Assembly (NCBI RefSeq): GCF_000150275.1
Contig: NW_002060950.1
Span: forward strand, 2,971,623-3,035,622
Length of the DNA: 64,000 nt
Direction of reading: 5' to 3'
Origin: Trichoplax adhaerens
Lineage: Eukaryota > Placozoa > Uniplacotomia > Trichoplacea > Trichoplacidae
Positions 1-10,700 of this stretch are shown here, piece by piece; position 1 is the stretch's first letter; each line of letters starts with the position of its first letter. The translations under genes and the position numbers were made by a program. The notes beneath the pieces are model-generated. The model worked only from the letters and a program-made list of their open reading frames with translations, was not told the DNA's origin and ran no database searches.

Positions 1-379
1 ATCATATAGCTGAATGATGTTGATTAATCATATTTTGGATATAATGAAGTGTACTATAATTTGAATACTGAACCATGACTGAGTCGGTTAAATTGTCAAA
101 AGTTATCGCATTTATTGGCTTTAAGCGAGTTATGATCAGCTCATTAATTCATAGGATATAATGCTATCACGAACTAACGTAATCACGTAATCATTCTATC
201 TAGTAATAACACTGCAAAAGGTTGCATGAAACTCATTATCTGGCCAAATCAGGACGATAATAATAGATTTGTCAATCAAATGAATTGATTGTACTAAAAT
301 CTAAACTGTTAGCGTGCCTTCAACATTATCATAACACCGCACAATTTAAAGATAAAAGCTGGAACATAATTCTTATCTC

Positions 380-556
380 TAGCGATCTATCGCTGATAAT
401 AAATCCAGTTATTTGGATTTATAAAGCTGGATATTACATAAGTGTATTGCAATAAAATCTTATCTGTAAGCATTTTAATAATAACTAGTCGAATCCCACT
501 TACCCAGCTGTACACTATCAATGTGACTCAATAAGAAGAAAGCATCACATTATTTG
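380..556 (+). repeat. Dispersed repeat, copy a
   Basis: Non-coding AT-rich segment that recurs at 1688-1800 and 4738-4875. Shared landmarks are AATAAATCCAGTT-like sequence (partly missing from the third copy), an AGCTGGA(T/C)AT core, CAATAAAATCTTATCTGTAAGC and a closing CATCACATTATTT. No reading frame is conserved, so it is not a gene. The rest of 1-379 shows nothing I can name. Confidence 0.6.
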
Positions 557-589
557 GATACGTTTGTTTAATGTAATTTATGTCAATAC

Positions 590-924
590 TAGCAATATCT
601 TGAAATCTAAAGATGGAAGCTTGATCTCTAAATTAATAATTGTATACATACGTCGAAACTGGATCATTAGAGCAAAATGATCGATATTAAGATATGCAAT
701 AGTTAATCACCAAATAATACTTGCTGCAATCATTGACATGTCATCTTTTAACCCGCTTTATCGAATCAAAAAATTATTTTTGATTAAGAGTTGGAAGCAA
801 ACAAAGTAATGGAGTTTAAACAAAGTGGCGGATATAACACAGAGCTAAAAAAATAAGAATGGTTTGAAAATGTACAAAGTATGCTAAGCAAACGCTGTTA
901 TTCCTTTATATTAAACGCTAGTAC
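590..924 (+). repeat. Dispersed repeat of about 340 bases, copy a
   Basis: This block matches 2240-2612 closely. Both hold GATCTCTAAATTAAT, a GTATAC..TCGAAACTG stretch, TTAAGATATGCAATAGT, CATCTTTTAA, GAAAGCAAACAAAGTA and a terminal TGTTATTCCTTT. It ends exactly where homology to PARP copy 1 begins, so the gene remnant is abutted by this repeat rather than by its own upstream exon sequence. Confidence 0.7.
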
Positions 925-1476
925 AAGACGTCTATTTCATGGTACTGCTAGTAGTAAAATAGCTGGGATATGTAGGAATGGTTTTGATAGAGATTATTCA
1001 GGGACAGCTGCAGGTTTGTATGTATAAAACCATATGAATATTTTACACATTATATTAGTAAATGTAAAATAGTAAATTTTGTAAAGGTATACTTTCATAC
1101 CTACCCGTTTCCCGTACATCACTGAATAATTTTGAAAATTAAAAAAGTCTTGTCTCGCTGAAATTAAGAAAAGGATCAAAATCGTTCAATGTATTTCTTT
1201 TCTTCCCATTTGCTAGGTTCTACATATGGTACAGGAACTTACTTTGCTGTCGACGTATCTTTTTCGCGGGGATATGGCGATTCATTATTACTAGTGCGTG
1301 TTCTAACGGGAATCTGTGGTTATTCAAGCGGCAGTGGTAAGCCAAATTTGTCAATCATTCCCGGAAGCCAAAATGAACGTATACATTCCGTTGTGGATAA
1401 TACAAGTAACCCTTCTATGTATATTGTATCGAATGATAATCCTGCTTATCAGGAATACATAATCTATTTATCGTGA
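925..1476 (+). pseudogene. Macro-PARP copy 1: truncated catalytic-domain remnant
   Basis: Only the last part of a PARP14-like catalytic domain remains. The first piece, 925-1013, encodes the end of the penultimate exon with the LFHGT NAD-binding motif and GFDRDYSGTAAG. A GT-AG intron (1014-1216) follows, then the final exon 1217-1476, which encodes GTGTYFA, the PGS..ERIHSVVD segment and NPSMYIVSNDN, and stops with TGA. Upstream of 925 the sequence is a dispersed repeat, and the RRM, KH, macro and WWE exons are absent from the window, so I call it a truncated copy. Copy 2 is its nearest relative: the exons, the intron and about 150 bases of 3' flank all match. The usual YPEY near the C-terminus reads YQEY. 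It could be the real 3' end of a gene interrupted by an insertion, with 5' exons lying before position 1, but homology stops abruptly inside an exon, which argues against that. Confidence 0.8.
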
Positions 1477-3109
1477 ATTAATCAGTAATTATTTTAAACT
1501 ACATGAATCATCTTGATCTGGGTGTAAAGCTAGTGGCTTGATTTGTAAATTAGTGGTGATTCAGCAAGTTCTATCTTAATCGACCTTAATCTTTCTATTT
1601 AGAGATTTGAGGAACTTTGCTCTTTCAATACCAATTTCTTTAACGATGTGTAGCTTCTCTCTCACAAATATATTCAACATAATTCTTAATATCAGTAATC
1701 TATTGCTGACAATAAAATCCAATTGACTGGATTTATAAAGTTGGATATAGCATAAGCGTATTGAAATAAAACCTTGTTTGTATAATTTTGTTGAGTAATG
1801 AATCATGTATTAGCACCTAGCCATCAATTAACTACTATTGAACGTCATAGAAAGTGTGTTTTGATTCTTGCTATATTCATTATGTAGACTTGGCTATAAA
1901 TTTATTATTGTTTTGCAACAACGAAGTTTATTAGGCTATATAAAAACCTCAAAGTTCTTAATTGAGAGAGTTGATAAATTAGTGGATAACAAATGGTTAA
2001 CGTTGTTAATAGTAGGTTGTAAGTTGTGAGTTCAATCGGTCATTTTAATAAATAGCTTTAAGAATAAAGTTTTAATTCTTATCCTAAGTATTCTATCGTC
2101 TAAGATTCGAATCTAAGTTTGATAGATTGAAGAGTGCTTAGAGTTAGTTGCTTAGATAGTTAAGGCTACTTTAGTGGAAAGAACCCCATTAATTTTTATG
2201 CTGCAAGCTCGGTTGTGACAGCATCTTATAATAATGTTAGCAACATCTTGCAATTTAAAGATAGGGGCAGGAATAAGAATCTTGATCTCTAAATTAATGG
2301 CTGTATACAAGTATCGAAACTGCATGATTAAAACAAAATGATAAATGATAGATCTTAAGATATGCAATAGTAGACCACTAACTAATACTTGCCACAAATA
2401 TTGACACGTCATCTTTTAATGAATTCGGTTTATCAAATCAAAAATTAGTTTCAATTAAGAGTTGAAAGCAAACAAAGTAGTAGACACTAAACAAATCGAC
2501 GGATCCAACCCAAAATTAATAAAAACAAGAATAGTTAGGAAATGTACTCAGTACCGTAAGTGTACTGTTATTCCTTTTTTATAAACCGCAGTTACAAGAT
2601 TAGCTTCATCTATCCAAACTTTAACAACTTAAACTATTACCATTCACGATTTGACTAATCAAAGATTTTAATAGTATAATTAAAATTTGTAGGAAAAATA
2701 CTGAGTAGCTAAACAAGTGCCATTATTCCCTTTTTGAATAAACTGCAATGACAAGATTTCGATCGTAGCTTCAACAGTTTTAATTATTTTCATTCCGTGC
2801 TAAACTACCCCAATTTTTCAAGAGTTAAACCTACATATAGGAGAGATTACTACTACATGAAAATGGATATGGCTACAACAAATTGATCACAAGAACTAAT
2901 TTCATTTTTCAAAGCAGTAGTCATTGTAGAGTCAATGTTAGATCGCTTGCATCCTACTGTATCAGTAGAATGAAATAATTAACGCTGTAGCAGTAGAAGA
3001 TAATTTGCTAATATTTGCTTGCAAATTTTAAATGCTTCCATATCGATGCTGTACGGGGCAATAAGCTGATTATAAAAAAATGTTTACTATTGAACTGGAG
3101 AAAGTTCAA
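1477..3109. other. Intergenic, repeat-rich
   Basis: 1477-1640 is 3' flank shared with copy 2 (16173-16320), so it belongs to the duplicated block. 1688-1800 is a second copy of the 380-556 repeat. 2240-2612 is the second copy of the 590-924 repeat, and a shorter related piece follows at about 2690-2780. The short open frames here have no recognisable family and no splice support. Confidence 0.6.
2240..2612 (+). repeat. Dispersed repeat of about 340 bases, copy b
   Basis: Partner of 590-924. Identity is high over long blocks with small insertions and deletions. Its right end (TTACAAGATT) sits at the point where copy a is joined to the PARP remnant (GTACAAGACG), which suggests the repeat took part in that rearrangement. 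Non-coding. Confidence 0.7.
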
Positions 3110-3500
3110 TTGGCTGGCAAGTATCCATAAATTTTACTCAATATCCACACACTTTTTCTTTTTGTCGACTCAACAAAATGGAAATAGTAGAAGTTTACAG
3201 AGTTGGCAATAATAATTCTGGTGTCATAGAAGAATAAAAGCAGTGCTAAATGGCAGCAGAAAGCTGCTTACGCGGCAATTTTGTTGGTTAGCCCTTGATT
3301 AAAAGATTATATGACCACAAACTGCATACCGGAGCAATCGAAAGTTTTGAAGCCTCTATTAGAATGGCAATCCATAAATAGTTATTTGAATTAATTAAAT
3401 AAGAAATGATCAAGTTCACTGCTTTCTTATCCGTAGACTGATAGACTATGGTGATAAGGCTCTGTTTACTTTATTTTCAAGTGGTTTTCTGATATTTCTA
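3110..3500 (+). repeat. Segmental duplication, left copy
   Basis: Matches 4930-5305 along its length. Shared landmarks include TTTTTCTTTTTGTCGA, a GGCAGCAG..AAG block, TTGATTAAAA, GCGATCGAAAG / GCAATCGAAAG, TAGTTATTTG, and GACTGATAGACTATGGTGATAA / GGCTGATAGACTATGGTGATAA. The homology resumes at about 3795-3860 (TGTGTGAAATTATC) against 5330-5390. The hairpin array and its flanks at about 3500-3790 are therefore an insertion relative to the right copy. Confidence 0.75.
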
Positions 3501-3626
3501 TCCAGCTTAAGACAAATACAAAAATTGCTGGGCAGAGTCCAGTATTCCCACTATTGACTTCCTATATAAGTTACAGGGTTACTTACTTGATAAACGCTCA
3601 GGAACTAGTTAAATTAACTGCATTTA

Positions 3627-3774
3627 GTGACGGGAAAAGCCGTCACTGGGATTTCGCGACTAAAAAAAAGTGTCGGTTATATCCGTCACTGGGACTACAG
3701 GAACCAAAAAAAGTGTCGGTAATACCCGTCACTGGGGTTACAGGAACCAAAAAAGTGTCGGTAATTACCGTCAT
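3627..3774 (+). repeat. Array of four evenly spaced hairpins (about 43-base period)
   Basis: Four units start at 3627, 3670, 3713 and 3755. Each begins with a 20-base inverted repeat. The arms are GTGACGG/CCGTCAC in the first unit and GTGTCGG/CCGTCA(C/T) in the others, and the loop is always six bases but differs in sequence. Each hairpin is followed by TGGG and an A-rich spacer (TACAGGAACC then A6-7). The region has no coding sense in any frame that I can support. It sits inside an insertion relative to the duplicate segment at 4930-5305. The class is unknown: a satellite seed or part of a mobile element are the obvious options. Confidence 0.75.
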
Positions 3775-3972
3775 CTGGGATTAAAGGGTTGGATTTTTTC
3801 GCAACTTCATGTGTGAAATTATCTCAATCATTCATCACCTCCCTGATGCTATTTTCAGTGTTGGTTATTGTTCACGGTGGTTCTGAAAAGAGTTAACGCC
3901 ACGCGTATTCACGATTGGTTTGCTAATTAAGAAAATTTTTCGATTTTCATGCAATGTATATTGTGTTTGTAA

Positions 3973-4338
3973 ACTAGTGGTCAAGTTGTAAAGGGAGAAG
4001 ATTCATTAGTTACGTTACTTAAAGGTACTTGGATACCGGCTACAGCCATAAAGCCTCATAACACACCTCGGTCGTATATTCTGAAATCTATGCAAGGTAG
4101 AAGTTATAGACGAAATCGAAGGCACATAAGGAAGGTAGCTACAGCTAGTCATGGCTATACTTCTCTGGAAGACGATATAGATACTGTACCAAACAACTCA
4201 ACCGATGATAACCAGTCGATCAGAAGACACTCAGTACTAGAATAACAAAATCCAGCCATAGGAAAAGAACAGCGTAGTACGAGAACCGGGCGTATTGTCA
4301 AGATGCCCAAGAAACTAGATGATTATATAGTGCAGTAA
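3973..4338 (+). mobile_element. Ty3/gypsy-type retrotransposon fragment (C-terminus of pol/integrase), decayed
   Basis: Frame 1 translates to an integrase C-terminal tail typical of Ty3/gypsy elements. It shows a GTWIPA..IKPHNTPRSYIL block, the GRSYRRNRRHIRK box (the usual form is a Gly followed by YRRNRRHL) and a closing TRTGRIVKMPKKLDDY, which matches the TRSGR.VKPP..LD ending of this family. There is one in-frame stop at 4243-4245 before the terminal stop at 4336-4338, and nothing upstream of 3973 continues the frame. Protease, reverse transcriptase and integrase core are all missing, so this is a dead fragment. It lies on the same strand as the PARP genes. Confidence 0.85.
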
Positions 4339-4492
4339 AATGTAGAATGTAGATTCAGGATTATAAATAAATGTGCATGTTTTCATTGTAATGATAGTAT
4401 AGCGTGTCACCAAAAAAAAACATGGAATATTTGCAATGATGATATCTATGGAGTAATTTATATCGCTTAATTTATTTTGTTAAGTGAAGTGA

Positions 4493-4735
4493 TGTTATGT
4501 TAGGGTTAGAATACAGTAAGCTGTTGTACTGCATCTAATGTGTTAGCATAAGATAAGGTAATGAATTACTAAGATAACGGTATATAACATATATATAACA
4601 TATATATAATACGTTATTATGGCTATATTATTTAAATGCAGTAAATCCTAAATAAAAGAGACTTTTAGTAAGCTTGCTAGGAGGAGTGTATCAAAGTCCC
4701 TCGTGCTAACGTTAACGACTAAGAGTGAAAACACA
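4493..4735 (+). mobile_element. Possible 3' LTR of the adjoining Ty3/gypsy fragment
   Basis: About 150 bases after the pol stop the sequence runs from TGTTATGTTAGGG to AAAACACA, giving the TG...CA ends expected of an LTR, with a poly(A) signal (AATAAA) near 4651. An A-rich run lies upstream at about 4411-4419. No matching 5' LTR or target-site duplication is visible, so the boundaries are guesses. Directly after it the host repeat resumes (AGCTGGACAT, 4738), consistent with insertion into that repeat. Confidence 0.35.
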
Positions 4736-4737
4736 AC

Positions 4738-4875
4738 GAGCTGGACATAAAATAAGCGTATTACAATAAAATCTTATCTGTAAGCATTTTAATAATAATT
4801 AACCGAACTCTCCATACCCAGCTGTGCATTAATTATCAATATAACTCAATAATAAGGAAGCATCACATTATTTTT
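4738..4875 (+). repeat. Dispersed repeat, copy c
   Basis: Third copy of the 380-556 family, sharing CAATAAAATCTTATCTGTAAGC and CATCACATTATTT. It is truncated on its left by the putative LTR. Confidence 0.65.
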
Positions 4876-4929
4876 CTACTTCTTTTAACCTTATTTATTT
4901 CGACAAACTTCAATTGTCAGAATAGTATA

Positions 4930-5305
4930 TATATAAATTTTATTCAATATCCTCCCTATTTTTTCTTTTTGTCGAATCAGCAAAATAGAGAGATAATAGA
5001 ATTTTGCAGAATAGGCTATAAATAGTTCTAGTGTCGTACAAGAATAAAACAGTCTTACATGGCAGCAGGAAAGTATTTAAGAAACAATCTTATTGGTTAA
5101 CACTTGATTAAAATAATCTTATGACCGCTGATTGCATACTGCAGCGATCGAAAGCTTTCAGATCTCCATTCAAGTGGCAATCTATGAATAGTTATTTGCA
5201 TTAATAAAATATGAAATCTTCACGTCCACTGCTTTATTATCCATAGGCTGATAGACTATGGTGATAAAACTTAGTTTTGCTTTATTTTAAAGCCGTTTCC
5301 TGATA
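4930..5305 (+). repeat. Segmental duplication, right copy
   Basis: Partner of 3110-3500, diverged by substitutions and small gaps, with homology continuing to about 5390 after the point where the left copy is interrupted. Non-coding. The short open frame at 5488-5700 just beyond has no recognisable family. Confidence 0.75.
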
Positions 5306-5757
5306 TTAGTGGATTTTTAAGTAGCTAATGTGTGAAATTATCGAGATCTTTCATCGCCTCACTTATACTATTTCCAGTGTTGATTATTATTAAGGTAGGC
5401 AATCTTGTTTGATCGTATTGTTTACTAATTTGCCATGTATCTAAAATTCACCATGGAGTGAGGAGCCAGATGATATAGCTTAAAAAGTTGAGTACGACGA
5501 ATACGAATGTTAGACCAGATCGAAAGGCAGAAAAGTTTTTCAAGGATAATTCGAATCTGAATTATAACACATTACGATATCCAGATCGTGAGATTAAAAA
5601 TAATGCTGCCTTTAAACTACTAGTATTTCTACTTACAGTTAAAATTTGGATCATTGCTTTGGTTTATCAAATATTTTCAGCTGTAATTGGCATTTATTGA
5701 ACAGATACTATCGATAATTTTTGTCTGAATTACTTCATCACGCCAATAAAAATAATT

Positions 5758-6062
5758 TGATGGATGGACAAGAGCCACTTATTGATCCCCTTAAAGGAAT
5801 AGAAGATTTAACTATAATAAAATGTCTTAGCAAGAACAGTGTGGCTTACATTTTTTGACATGCAGCTATAGCGTATTTTCGTTGTATCGGCTAATTAGCT
5901 TTTCACTGAATAGATCTCTTTGACAGTTTTTTCAAAATTGCTTGATCGTGCTTATATACAAAACTTGATCGATGAACAAGAGCCACTTAGTGATCGCCTT
6001 AAAGTAATATGAGTACTAAGTATAAGTGTAATAAGATATCTTAGCAAAAAACGATGTAGTTT
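5758..6062 (+). repeat. Two diverged direct repeats of about 95 bases
   Basis: GAT(G/.)GACAAGAGCCACTTA-like sequence, TGATC.CCTTAAAG and ATGTCTTAGCAA / ATATCTTAGCAA recur at 5758-5850 and 5966-6062, about 208 bases apart. No protein is shared between the two in a common frame. Confidence 0.6.
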
Positions 6063-6427
6063 GCCGCGCGTTTCTAGCATAGGCTTCTTCGACTAGGGTG
6101 TGATTTTGTATGAAGATCATTGCAGTTCTACTAATATTAAAATATCAGAATGTAATATCGGCTTATTGATTAGAACTAGTTATAAATGATATGCTAATCA
6201 GATATTAATCAATATTCCTTGTTATTGTTTGATAGTCTTTAGGATAGGATTGATAGTGTTAGGTTTTAGATAGATGTTTTGTTGTTGGAGAATGATTTCA
6301 TTTACAATAGCTTATGTTGTATTGATGTTATAGTATTTAGTGTCGATGGAATGCCTTACATTGCCATTTATTTGCAAGACTTAGAGATAGTTCTTAATAA
6401 AATAGGCAATTGTGATAAAATCCGATT

Positions 6428-6985
6428 ACGAATATTCCAAGGTGTAGAGAATTAAAACTTTATTGGATCTACAGTAATAAAAAGACTAGCTATACACAGT
6501 TTTACTCTAGCCGAATACAACTACTGATAGACTTCTAGAAAGAACTAACTGAATAGTCTAAAGTTGCCAGCTTATGTACATTTCGTAGCAGTCACAGCCA
6601 TAATCAGCATAGCAACACTCTACCTTAATTTACATGTAGTCGAATTATTATTAGTAACACAATTTTACAGCGGACCATCATTAATCCGATATGGAAACAA
6701 CTACACTATTTCCGTAGATATTATATTATTCTTAGCAGTCAAAGTACAGTAAACTAAGTATATCCTAATGTATGAATTACAGTTATATTTTGACCTCTAG
6801 CCTTACTAGTAACTCAACACCTTACTATATTATATATAGTCATCTATGCTGTAGCATACAATCTACTATTACAGTCCATCATCGCGAGCTATCAAATAAG
6901 CCTTAAGATAAATATAGAAAGTTGCGCTTTCGTACATCTTACTAAACATAGCTAAAAGTCTACTATCACAATAATAAGTTTCTTT
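6428..6985 (+). repeat. Dispersed family of about 450-560 bases, copy a
   Basis: Matches 28032-28490 and, with an internal deletion, 57204-57440. Shared landmarks are CTCTAGCCGAATAC.ACTACT (first two copies), GACTT(C/T)TAGAA.GAAC, GTAACTCAACACCTTACT (first two copies) and a final block with AAACATGGCTAA-like sequence. There is no conserved reading frame, no terminal repeat that I could define and no poly(A) tail. It may be a non-autonomous transposon, but its class is not determined. An (AG)9 run follows at 7021-7038. Confidence 0.65.
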
Positions 6986-7703
6986 ACAGTAGTGCTTAAG
7001 TTGTACTGTACTAGCTAACAAGAGAGAGAGAGAGAGAGCGAGAGTGGTCAAGGATGATTGCCGAATAGTTGATTAGATTTAATCGTAGATGCGATCATCT
7101 TACTCTTTGGTAATTTGTCGGCTTTGATTTATTTTGTGTTCAGTGATCTGTTAGTAACCTTTTCATTTTTTCTAGCTCAGTAAATTGGGCATACTGACAG
7201 ATCGGTAAGATTAATCAGCTGGACCGTAAATAATTATGAGTTGTATAGTTTATTTTCATCTAAAAGGGCATGATATCATGATAGAAAGGTTATGATCTTG
7301 TGAGTTCTTTTTTATCTTCTTAGCTAAGTATAACTATCTTTAATATCAATTAATTGTGTCAATGCGTGAATTAGATAAAATGCTTGAACTAGAATGATGG
7401 CACATATTATGCCTTCCTTCTAATACAGTTTCTACCTGCTTCTTTAAATTTTACACCTCATGCATAGAATTCAGAAACTGATTTTTGCTACTACATACAA
7501 CACTAGGAAAATCGATTTCGTTTGTAAGTTTTTCACTAGATCCAATTTAACAAGTTAATATACAAATAGAACTTGACAGTATGTCATACTGCTGTCTTTA
7601 TAGATAGCAAATAAACACAATAACTACATTGATTAAATTTAAAAAATGGAAGTAACTTCAGAAATAAAAGGCTGATTTCCTTTTATAGATCCAGAATTAA
7701 AGT

Positions 7704-10700
7704 ATGGCTTCTTCAAGGTAAATTTACATATCATATAATCTATATTTGTATAGACTAATGCTAAATAAACCTGTCGAGATATGGCAAGAAATACGGAATT
7801 TTACATCGTAATTAATTTTTAAATATTTTAGTTTGGAATCCCATACAATATATGCTTGCGGAATTGAAAGTCGATTTGTCAAGGTACTGTATTTTAATGT
7901 ATTCATTCTGACATTAAATAAAGTGTAGTAAAATAATATTACGGCCTATTTCTGCTTGGCAATGTTTTGGGAAAAAATCGGCTTCTCTCATTAGTCATCA
8001 TTGAGATTTTTGCTCGTATTTACAATAATCAACTTAGTTCGAATACATGTATGAGATTAAAAGCGTCTATTTTTAATTACAGCTTTACCAATAACGCGAC
8101 TTAAAAAATTGGAATAGGATTGTTTAGTCAATTTGATACTGCTACTTACATTTTCATTAATGAAGTTGGATAATTATTGTTTTGTTGAAATAATACTGAA
8201 TTTCATGACCATACATACATATTAGTTATTTAAAGTGAAAGCAAATTGTTGTAGCTTTAGATAATCTGAAGGCAACGCGGCTTCAAAATTGAAAAGGAAT
8301 TATTTAGTCTATTTGATGCTGTTTGTCAGCTTTTTTATTGATAGAGTTAGCATAATTATTATTTCGTTGTAATGTTGCTGAATTTCATGTCTGTCTAAGT
8401 TAGTGATTTAAATTGAGAACAAATTAGCGTTGCTTTGAGTTAGACAATCTTAAGGCAAGCTATGTTCTTTAACATTAGTATCAGACAATTTTTTCTAAAT
8501 TTTGTTACATTTACATATAATTATTCCAATAAGCAATACTGCACCTAACCTTACCTAAAATAGTAGTGGCAAAGTGAATTGAATATGCCATTTAGATGCT
8601 ATTAGCTCACCCTACAATCTTAAATAGCTATGAATAAATGTAGGTTCATTAGATAAAATTAGTTGCTTCTCATTCAATCTTGATGGTAACAATTTGTTTT
8701 AAAATAATACTAGATATTTTTATAATACTTTATTTATTTGCATTTGACTATTCTAACATGTAGTAACTTACCTAATGTTCCCTAAATTGATTGTGACTAA
8801 GTGAATTAAATATATCATTTAATCATGTAAGTGTTCTCACCGCAATTAATGTATAATATTTAACGATTGCGACAGAGTATTACTATATCTGATGAAATTG
8901 GTTACTTCTCATTCAATCTTGATAGCAACAATTACTTTTAAAATAGTTTCAGAAATTTTATAATGCTTTATTTATTTGTATCTAAATATTCTCATAAGTA
9001 CTACCGTACCTAATCTGCCCTGAATTGATTGTAGAAAAGTGAATTAAATATGATATTTAGGTGCTATTAACTCATTGTACAATATTTTAATAAACTACGA
9101 CAGAATGTTGCTATATCGGATAGAATTGGTTGCTTCTCATTCAATTTTGATTCTTGATGATAACAATTATTTTCAAATAACATTTTAGATGATTTGAATA
9201 GTATGGTACTAAACACTGAGCAAGAATTTATCCAATGCATAGAATGAAAGCCATATTTTGGCCTAGTAGTCGTGAAATTAATCGTTTTCAACGCTATTTT
9301 GTTTTAACCTAAACGAAGATATCATTCTATCATGATAGTTAAATAGATTATAGACGCTAAATCGATCCATGATATATATAACTTTTAAACTATTGATCTC
9401 TTTAATTCACATAGGACTTTGAAGAGATAGTTATTCAATTGGCTCCAGACGTCCAAATTGGTAATTTTAACACTTATATATGTTCAGCCAAGAAAAATTG
9501 GAACTTTGTGTAAGTCATCATGAATTTAAGTTTTCACATCGTTTTAAAATCGATGAAAGTTCGCTCCTTTTAGATCTGTAATGTTAGTTTTAAGCGGCTT
9601 ATATTCCTACCGAGTTTAAATTAAGTTGCTAGAAATCAGAATGGTTCAATTTCAAGGGAAAATCTTTATTTGAAATCAAATTTGACAGTTTCTGCATATT
9701 TTATCACGCAAGATAAGGTTTTATAGTACTTTGAATAACTAAGAAAATTAGTAATTGCTTACCATGCTTGTTATTATCATTAGGGAATTATGCCTTTTTT
9801 CAGAAGGAGATTGCGTTACATTAATGGCAAAATTGAGAGGTTTAAAAATTAAGGAGAGCAAAATTCCTCTAAGATTATTTTGGCCAGTAGAATTGGTTAA
9901 CTACAAACGCAAGCAATTGACTAATGAGGTTTTTAAGCAAATGGCGCAATTAGGTCGTAAAGCCAAGGGCTGTTTCTTCGATATAAGAATCGAAGATAGG
10001 TAGGTTGAATTGAGTGCTATACCCTCTCCTTTGCCTTTATAAGTTAGTTCTTCTATACTTATTTCGTTGATGATTAGAAATGTCCTAGTTCAATATTTGT
10101 AAACGGAATAGAAGAATGAATGATAAGTTTATAGAGTTCAGATGCGATATGCTAATGACATTTTATCGTCTGTCAATCCTTTAGAAAGATGCAAGCTGTC
10201 AAATTTTTGGATAAATTTCGATTTAAAACCACTAAAACGACAGTTAAAATATTCAATGTTCCTCTATGTATAAATAAAGTCAGTTAAGTTTGATGATGAA
10301 CACTTTTTGTCGGATTTAGATTAGAGAGAAATTGACGTTGTGATAATGTAATTGTAATTCCATTAATAATGATAGATCGAGCTTTATCATTTGGCTGGGC
10401 AAGGTGGAATGGTTGCTTCTTTAGATATGGCGCAGACTGATCATGTGTAATATCATATGAATACTTTTTGTTCATCAGTAAACTAATTTCATGAATTATT
10501 GTATTGATAGAATTCACACGATATTTGATAATTTTAGAAGCTGATAAAGAATCTTTGATGATATCATTATTTTCAAAATTAGAAAATCAGCTGTCATTTG
10601 GTGGCTGATGCTTTTTATTTTGATTTTTTAATTCCCGCTAAAATGTATTGCAGCTCTGTAGTTCATATTAGCGGCGAGAATTTCTGGCTAGATGAACTTA

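Noticed and set aside
3627-3774. CRISPR-like array
   Set aside because: Repeat-spacer spacing is regular, but the spacers are near-identical and the hairpin loops vary. The context is eukaryotic and there are no cas genes.
3554-3784. Open frame of 76 residues with internal repeats
   Set aside because: The repetition comes from the 43-base hairpin array, and the frame is a by-product of that period.
5488-5700. Small membrane-protein gene (70 residues with a hydrophobic C-terminal half)
   Set aside because: No family resemblance, no splice partners and no conservation in the duplicated segment nearby. It is likely a chance open frame in AT-rich DNA.
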